Source of the DNA: Phormidium tenue FACHB-1050
Lineage (GTDB): Bacteria > Cyanobacteriota > Cyanobacteriia > Pseudanabaenales > Pseudanabaenaceae
NCBI RefSeq assembly: GCF_014696925.1
Contig: NZ_JACJQY010000019.1
Coordinates: 1 to 64,000, forward strand
Direction of reading: 5' to 3'
DNA: 64,000 nt
Position 1 is the stretch's first letter, and each line of letters opens with the position of its first letter. Shown here one piece after another: positions 59,173 through 64,000 of this stretch. The notes below the pieces were generated by a model. The model did not search any database, was not told the origin of the DNA, and saw only the letters and a list, made by a program, of their open reading frames with translations. The position numbers and the translations under genes were made by a program.

Positions 59173-60561
59173 CTATGAATACAAGCGATCGCAACTGAGC
59201 AAACCCCTAGGATCAAACTGCTGCTGAATCTTAACCATCAGATCCCGCGCATTACCGCGATAACCCCAAACATTTTCGAGATTACTAGAGTTATTTCCTA
59301 AAGTTCTGTTGCCAAATTTTAAAGCTTGGGGTGCTTCCAGAATCGATAGAAAACCACCGCAGGATTCGGCAATACTTCTCACTTTAGCGATTTGCAAAGC
59401 GATCGCCTCTAAATCCTGTACATCTTCCACACGCAAAATCCCTAAACCACTACCAGTATGAATTTGCAAATAATAGGATTGAATATCAAAAATTTGTTCG
59501 CATTCCTTTAAGAATGACACACTAGCCGATGGTAATAGACCTAACTTACAAACTACAGAAGCACTCTCAGAAGATTGCTCCAAATTACGAAGCTCATCTT
59601 GCCAGATCAGAATTTCTAATAACTCCCAAAATTCCTTTGCCTCTCCTAAAATCTGCACTTCTAAATTTAATTCTTTAGCAAGTACCGCAATGCGATCGCA
59701 CTGTTCGATCACACTAGCTTTGAGACTAGCAAATTGGAGAACTAAGCCGCTACCTTGTCCCAAACCAAGATCGGTGATCGCAGTTGCTGATAGTAAATCG
59801 CAAGCCGTAGGCGTAAGTACCGAGGTACTAATTTTTTGTTGGGCTTGAGAGATCGCCTCAGCAGTCCCTGTAAGCACCACAATTTGCGTATATTCGGGCA
59901 AAGGATAGAGCCGAAAGGTCACACTCGCAGCAATGCCCAAAGTTCCGTAAGAACCTGTTAATAATTTCATGAGGTCATAGCCAGCCACATTTTTAACTAC
60001 TCGCCCGCCCGCCTTGACTACTTCCCCATCGGAGCGCACAAACTCGATACCTAAACACATGTCACGCACGCCATTATAGCGATGTCGCAATGAGCCTGCG
60101 CTGCCTGTCGCTAAAATACCGCCAATCGTGGCTTCAGCACTGTAAGGAGGATCGATCGCTAAAAATTGTCCTTCCTTGGCTAAGACTGTTTGCAAATCCT
60201 GATATTTCACGCCCGACTCAACTGTGACTGTGAGATCGCCAACGCAATGCTCAATCACCCGATTTAACTTTGCTGTACTGATCACCAGATCTGCTCGACT
60301 GACTAAGCCGCCCCAATCTAACTTCGTGGCACTCCCACATGGCAGCATTCGCAAACGGTGTTCGTATGCTAAAGAGATCGCCCTCGATAGTTCTGCGATC
60401 GTCTGAGGATAGAGTACAGCTGCTGGCGGTAGACTATCAGGGGTGAGACTAGTTACAACTCGTTCGTGTAAATTTGGAGTTAGGAGATCGAATAGAACAA
60501 CACTTTCGACTCCCAGTAAGTCAGTGAATAAAGAAATCAGTTGATTATCAGCAAGTCTCAC
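59173..60561 (-). CDS. glcE: FAD-binding oxidoreductase, glycolate oxidase subunit GlcE-like
   Basis: 462-residue FAD-binding (PCMH-type) protein. FAD-binding motifs are PCGSATKLDWGGLVSRADLV, then LTVTVESGVKYQDLQTVL, IGGILATGSAGSLRHRY and GGRVVKNVAGYDLMKLLTGS, the last diagnostic of GlcE. GlcE works with GlcD and GlcF to oxidise glycolate from photorespiration; neither glcD nor glcF is adjacent. ATG 60561. Its start lies 240 bases from the next gene in a gap of palindromes. Confidence 0.85.
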   Translation of the reverse strand: MRLADNQLISLFTDLLGVESVVLFDLLTPNLHERVVTSLTPDSLPPAAVLYPQTIAELSRAISLAYEHRLRMLPCGSATKLDWGGLVSRADLVISTAKLNRVIEHCVGDLTVTVESGVKYQDLQTVLAKEGQFLAIDPPYSAEATIGGILATGSAGSLRHRYNGVRDMCLGIEFVRSDGEVVKAGGRVVKNVAGYDLMKLLTGSYGTLGIAASVTFRLYPLPEYTQIVVLTGTAEAISQAQQKISTSVLTPTACDLLSATAITDLGLGQGSGLVLQFASLKASVIEQCDRIAVLAKELNLEVQILGEAKEFWELLEILIWQDELRNLEQSSESASVVCKLGLLPSASVSFLKECEQIFDIQSYYLQIHTGSGLGILRVEDVQDLEAIALQIAKVRSIAESCGGFLSILEAPQALKFGNRTLGNNSSNLENVWGYRGNARDLMVKIQQQFDPRGLLSCDRLYS

Positions 60562-60608
60562 AAAATTAATGTCCGTACATACCTAGTTCTGCAATTTAGT
60601 AAAGAACC

Positions 60609-60641
60609 AGATTTTTGATAGCGCAGCGCTATCAAAAATCC
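60609..60641. repeat. GATTTTTGATAGCGC palindrome
   Basis: GATTTTTGATAGCGC-A-GCGCTATCAAAAATC, perfect, just upstream of the glcE-like gene. Confidence 0.82.
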
Positions 60642-60728
60642 ATTCCTTGTTTTATGGGCAAGTCCCAAAATTTAGAGCAAGAATTTTGTTGCCCCAGCAT
60701 ATAACGTTTATCAGTCTAATTAAGTACG

Positions 60729-60765
60729 GGTTTGTTTCCCCGCCTTCGGCGGGGAAACAAACCTT
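60729..60765. repeat. GGTTTGTTTCCCCGCC palindrome
   Basis: GGTTTGTTTCCCCGCC-TTC-GGCGGGGAAACAAACC, perfect, between two minus-strand genes. Confidence 0.84.
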
Positions 60766-60799
60766 TGTACCTTGCTTGTGAAAAACGCTATATAAATTT

Positions 60800-62428
60800 T
60801 TAAAATAAGCGTTTACCGCCATCGGGACGAATCGTATTCCAGTTAGTTTTAGCTTGGGCTAATTGCTCCTCAGAGATCTTAGCGCCTTTTAAATCAGCCC
60901 CGCACAGATTTGTCCCGTTTAAATTTGCTTGACTTAAATAAGCTCCCTTCAAATTAGCCCCACTTAAATTTGCGCCACTTAAATCCGCTTTACTCATATA
61001 AGCCGATTGAAGATTTGCTTCGCGCAAATCCGCCAAAATCATCGAAGCACTCCCCAAATCACACTTAATCAAGATGGCGCGGTGCATCTTAGCTTCACGT
61101 AGATTGGCGCTATTTAACTTAGCTTGCGATAAATTAGCACCTTGAAAGCTAGCCCCAGTTAAATCACTATGACAAAAATCAGCCTCCACTAATTTAGAGC
61201 GACTCATCACAATCCCCGTCAAAGTCGCACTTCCAAAAGCAGCTTTAGAGTAATCTTGGTTAGTAAAATTACGCTTACCTTGATTGTATTCAACAATAAC
61301 TCTGCGTCCACCTTTCAGTTCACCATTACCAATGCGACTGCCTGATCTGGTATTACCTGTGGTCATCATGCCGCTGTTATCAAACTGCGTTCCCTGATTA
61401 TTGCCATATTTCTGGGATTGGATGCGTGAGTTAGGTGTCTGCGTCGCAGGTCTCACAGTCACAGAAGAAGGGGCGGAAGGCGGCACATAATTTGACGCGG
61501 GGGTGGAAGCTTTAGGTGGCTCTTCAGGAAGACCGCCAGATTCTAATGCGCGTAAAGCTTCTTCCGCCGAGCGAAATCGCTGTGATACTGACTGCTGAAG
61601 CAGTTTCTCAAAAACGACTCTTAGGCGATCGCTTAGCTTAACCTGCGATTTCCAGTTAATTTCACCTGTATAAGGATCATGGGGTAAGTCCTTAGGCGAT
61701 CGCCCTGTCATCAGATACAGACAACTCATCGCTGTAGCATACAAATCACTAGAATAAACAGGGCGCATCGCCATCTGCTCTGGCGGCGCAAAACCAGGTG
61801 TACCGATCGCAAAATTGGTTAATAGACCACTGGGATCATCATCTGCCGAGGGTTTGTTAACTTGGCTAGAAACCGCACCAAAATCAATTAGTACCAGTTG
61901 TCCATCTTGTTTGCGTCGCATGATGTTCGCAGGCTTAATATCACGATGAATTACCCCGTTTTCATGCATAAACCCAAGGGCTGGAAATATTTCTGAGAGA
62001 ATCTTCCGAATTTCAATTTCGTTAAAAGCCCCACGTCTCTCAAATTCTTGCTTTAAAGTTTCCCCATCGACAAATTCTTGGACTAGATAAAAATTACTAT
62101 CTTCTTCAAAATAATCGAGTAAACGGGGAATCTGCGGATGGCTGCCGATTTTGCCAAGGGTAAAAGCTTCACGCTCAAATAACTCTCGCGCCATTTTCAT
62201 CACACTTGCCGATTGAGTATTTGGGCGCAGTTGCTTGACCACACAGGATGGAAATCCAGGAAGCCCTTCGTCAGCAGCTAAAAATGTCGCTCCAAATCCA
62301 CCTTTGCCCAACGGACGACTGGCTCGGTAGCGATTTCGCAGCTTTAGATTAGAACCACAAGTCGCACAAGTAAGGGCGAATGGTTCATTATTTGGATTAG
62401 CACAGTTCGGATTAACGCAATAACTCAC
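60800..62428 (-). CDS. Ser/Thr protein kinase with zinc-ribbon N-terminus and pentapeptide repeats (SpkB-like)
   Basis: 542 residues from GTG 62428 (SYCVNPNCANPNNEPF). The first ~40 residues hold four Cys in CxxxxC and CxxC spacing, a likely zinc ribbon. The kinase domain follows: LGKGGFGATFLAADEG, Lys in CVVKQLRPN, YLVQEFVDGETLKQEF, IHRDIKPANIMRR, LIDFGAVSSQV, GTPGFAPPEQ. A linker of Pro/Ser follows (~300-400), then about 20 pentapeptide repeats (A-D/N-L-x-x type, ~420-530). This architecture matches SpkB of Synechocystis, linked there to motility and oxidative stress. The TTG 11 codons earlier is rejected because the Cys cluster begins at GTG 62428. Confidence 0.9.
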   Translation of the reverse strand: MSYCVNPNCANPNNEPFALTCATCGSNLKLRNRYRASRPLGKGGFGATFLAADEGLPGFPSCVVKQLRPNTQSASVMKMARELFEREAFTLGKIGSHPQIPRLLDYFEEDSNFYLVQEFVDGETLKQEFERRGAFNEIEIRKILSEIFPALGFMHENGVIHRDIKPANIMRRKQDGQLVLIDFGAVSSQVNKPSADDDPSGLLTNFAIGTPGFAPPEQMAMRPVYSSDLYATAMSCLYLMTGRSPKDLPHDPYTGEINWKSQVKLSDRLRVVFEKLLQQSVSQRFRSAEEALRALESGGLPEEPPKASTPASNYVPPSAPSSVTVRPATQTPNSRIQSQKYGNNQGTQFDNSGMMTTGNTRSGSRIGNGELKGGRRVIVEYNQGKRNFTNQDYSKAAFGSATLTGIVMSRSKLVEADFCHSDLTGASFQGANLSQAKLNSANLREAKMHRAILIKCDLGSASMILADLREANLQSAYMSKADLSGANLSGANLKGAYLSQANLNGTNLCGADLKGAKISEEQLAQAKTNWNTIRPDGGKRLF

Positions 62429-62570
62429 GGTTGATCGAAAGCCCAAGTAATGGTTGATCAAATCAAGTTGTAGGCATGGTAACAGTTGAATATGTCACTG
62501 ACCTACGGAGACTCATAGTTTAAATCAAAAATAAATTAAGTATATTTGTGATTAACTCTAGCAAATAAAT

Positions 62571-63326
62571 CTAAAAATCGTCGTTATTTGCTCCATCGGC
62601 ATTGCCATAGGAGGAAGGACGGCTTGATGGTCTGCGTCTGCGTCCAGATGTGGCAGCAGTATCTTTAGGAGATTCGCCATAGTTATCAGATTCACTATTC
62701 CGATTTCGGGGGCGTTCTCCGTTCATATTATCATCGCTAGGTCTGGGGCGACGCTTGGGGCTGACAGGACGAATATCACTTTCGTCAATATCAATTACTG
62801 AGTCATTACCAACTGAGTCATTATTAGTATCACTACTAGTTCTTTTCGGACGACGTGAGCGACGAGTATCTGTGGTATCTCCACGTAGCTCGCTAGCTTC
62901 AGCACTGTTAGAAATAGAGCCTCTCATTCGGCGTGAGGGATCACGATCGCGGCGTGGAGCTATTTCACGAGTTGGATCAATTTCAACCCGATAATCAGAA
63001 CCAATCGGTTCTTCATCATCAACTAGGGGACTAGAAGGCGCTCTGCGAGCTTGATTGGCTAGAGCTTGGCGCAATACCAAAGACTCTACGGCAAACCATC
63101 CTGCAAAGCCCACCACTAGGACTTGGGCTAACTGCGTCGTAATTTCCATCCGAAAATTAAAAGCTAGCAGGATGATTCCGTATACCAAGGCGATCGCCGA
63201 GAAAAAAATATCGTGGTCGCGGGCTAGTTCAGGGCGAAAGTTTCGCACAAAATATAAACCCACGCCTCCTAAAGCGGCAACAATTGCCAAAAGAATCATT
63301 AGCGGGTTGCCACCGATGTTGATCAT
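62571..63326 (-). CDS. ycf66: Ycf66-family protein
   Basis: A 251-residue protein. Its N-terminal ~100 residues are the Ycf66 domain with three membrane helices (PLMILLAIVAALGGVGLYFV, HDIFFSAIALVYGIILLAF, AQVLVVGFAGWFAVESLVL). The rest is a disordered tail rich in Arg, Ser, Asp and Asn. Ycf66 is encoded in cyanobacteria and some plastids without a firm function; the long charged tail is common in cyanobacterial forms. ATG 63326. Confidence 0.88.
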   Translation of the reverse strand: MINIGGNPLMILLAIVAALGGVGLYFVRNFRPELARDHDIFFSAIALVYGIILLAFNFRMEITTQLAQVLVVGFAGWFAVESLVLRQALANQARRAPSSPLVDDEEPIGSDYRVEIDPTREIAPRRDRDPSRRMRGSISNSAEASELRGDTTDTRRSRRPKRTSSDTNNDSVGNDSVIDIDESDIRPVSPKRRPRPSDDNMNGERPRNRNSESDNYGESPKDTAATSGRRRRPSSRPSSYGNADGANNDDF

Positions 63327-63460
63327 GGCTCTATATTTCTCCTAAATACCTGCATTTTTTGATCTCAAACACTAAATGTATGATTAAACAGTGTTTGGGA
63401 CAGTCTTTGTTCATCAGTATAACAATACAGCGCTTTGCCTTGACGCAAATTTCTCTAAGT

Positions 63461-63518
63461 TAAAGTCCCAAATAATAAAAGTCGGCGCAATGCGCCGACT
63501 TTTATTATTTGGGACTTT
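63461..63518 (-). terminator. psbX terminator hairpin
   Basis: AAAGTCCCAAATAATAAAAGTCGGCGC-AAT-GCGCCGACTTTTATTATTTGGGACTTT, a 27-bp perfect stem starting 2 bases after the psbX stop. Confidence 0.88.
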
Positions 63519-63520
63519 AA

Positions 63521-63640
63521 TTAACCTTTGCGGATAATGCGATCTTTTTGGCTAACGATCAAGACGGCTGCGAAAATTAGACCAAGAACTACGCCGCCTG
63601 CGACAAGGCTGCCTAGAAAATTAGTTAATGATTGTGTCAT
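63521..63640 (-). CDS. psbX: photosystem II protein X
   Basis: A 39-residue single-helix subunit near cytochrome b559 and the QB site of photosystem II. The minus strand from ATG 63640 reads MTQSLTNFLGSLVAGGVVLG and continues with LIFAAVLIVSQKDRIIRKG, matching the PsbX pattern (TxSLxNFLxSLVAG and SQKD). It is shorter than ordinary annotation cut-offs. A perfect terminator hairpin follows, and ycf66 lies ~200 bases downstream, same strand. Confidence 0.92.
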   Translation of the reverse strand: MTQSLTNFLGSLVAGGVVLGLIFAAVLIVSQKDRIIRKG

Positions 63641-63731
63641 ATAGATATGTAGGTAAAGTTTTGATATACAAGTTAAATTCTTAACATAATTTTAGCTTAA
63701 AAAGCCAAGGAGTCAGTCTTCCAAGACTTAA

Positions 63732-63786
63732 ACCAAGGGATTTTTTGAAAGTGTTGCTAAGCAACACTTTCAAAAAATCCCTTGGT
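63732..63786. repeat. CCAAGGGATTTTTTGAAAGTG palindrome
   Basis: CCAAGGGATTTTTTGAAAGTGTTGC-TAA-GCAACACTTTCAAAAAATCCCTTGG, a perfect 25-bp stem near the putative psbX promoter. Confidence 0.88.
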
Positions 63787-63810
63787 CTTCTAATTTCGTT
63801 GCACCAATAA

Positions 63811-63928
63811 TTTATAGCTGTCGCCATTTGTTTTAGGACAAATCAAAACCCAAGAAGTGAGTGGCGGCGCGAAGCGCTGCCACTCACTTCTTGGGTTTGT
63901 ATCCTAACAAGACTGGCGACAGCTATAA
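63811..63928. repeat. modular palindrome, family A
   Basis: TTATAGCTGTCGCCATTTGTTTTAGGAC ... ATCCTAACAAGACTGGCGACAGCTATAA; AAACCCAAGAAGTGAG stem; GTGGCGGCGC-GAA-GCGCTGCCAC core with one G-T wobble. Confidence 0.9.
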
Positions 63929-63951
63929 ATAAGGGCTTCGCTCCAAAATAA

Positions 63952-63998
63952 AAAACCAGTTTTTGATGGTGTAGCTTCGCTACACCATCAAAAACTGC
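63952..63998. repeat. AACCAGTTTTTGATGGTGTAGC palindrome
   Basis: CAGTTTTTGATGGTGTAGC-TTC-GCTACACCATCAAAAACTG at the right edge of the window. Confidence 0.84.
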
Positions 63999-64000
63999 TT

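Noticed and set aside
1..64000. tRNA or rRNA genes hidden in the gaps
   Set aside because: No cloverleaf with a GGTTCRANYCC-type T arm or rRNA-like sequence was recognised; the hairpins seen are simple palindromes.

Overview
The window is cyanobacterial chromosome. Evidence is the psaD and psbX photosystem genes, a high-light-inducible protein, ndhB, Ycf66, BtpA, DUF1816 and CCB2/4-type genes, a nrtABCD nitrate transporter, and very frequent GCGATCGC (HIP1) octamers in AT-leaning DNA. A Pseudanabaena-like filamentous cyanobacterium would fit, but that assignment is inference. No rRNA, tRNA or CRISPR array was recognised.

Layout. 1-4346: a type I restriction-modification locus (hsdM, a Uma2-type gene, hsdS; minus strand) that is broken twice: an IS630-type element cuts hsdS, and a ~112-bp miniature element with matching ends cuts hsdM near codon 50. 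4827-14865: housekeeping and photosynthesis genes (gap2, a CHASE2 nucleotidyl cyclase, a Pro/Val-rich lipoprotein, trpC, a PD-(D/E)XK-like protein, an alpha/beta hydrolase, a RuvC-like protein, psaD, hli). 14912-17820: an accessory cassette of an ABC-type ATPase, a TOPRIM/DUF4435-like protein and an ATP-grasp protein, same strand and tightly packed, resembling the two-gene PARIS anti-phage system. 17853-35427: alaS, a T4-type polynucleotide kinase/phosphatase, glgC, gatA, a STAS protein, mrnC-rlmB, DUF1816, msrA, an LpxB-related gene, btpA, a VKOR-thioredoxin fusion, an amino-acid binding protein, rpmI-rplT and lpxB. 35808-38154: a small stress/defence cluster (DUF433/DUF5615 pair, VapC-type pair, abortive-infection C-terminal protein). 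38273-39820: ndhB. 40274-48370: nrtA, an OprB-type porin, nrtB, nrtC, nrtD and a DUF6671-like gene in one direction, a nitrate-uptake operon with its own outer-membrane porin. 48281-49866: a 1.5-kb accessory insert bracketed by a duplicated gene end. 50175-63640: a hybrid histidine kinase, a DUF790 nuclease, CCB2/4, DUF2059, DUF4330, two Ser/Thr kinases, dut, a glcE-like gene, ycf66 and psbX.

The most striking non-genic signal is a dense population of perfect or near-perfect palindromes in almost every intergenic gap. Many are modular: a GC-rich core hairpin (GGCGGCGC-loop-GCGCCGCC), a variable stem, a shared middle arm (AAAACCCAA / TTGGGTTTT, then TGTCCTAA-like sequence), and one of two alternative outer arms (TATAGCTGTCGC or CTATAGCAATG). 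Some serve as transcription terminators, one supplies a stop codon, some extend reading frames, and one is inserted inside another palindrome. Two other recurrent themes are accessory blocks bracketed by a duplicated end of the neighbouring gene (36424-37341 and 48281-49866), and miniature inverted-repeat insertions that break genes.
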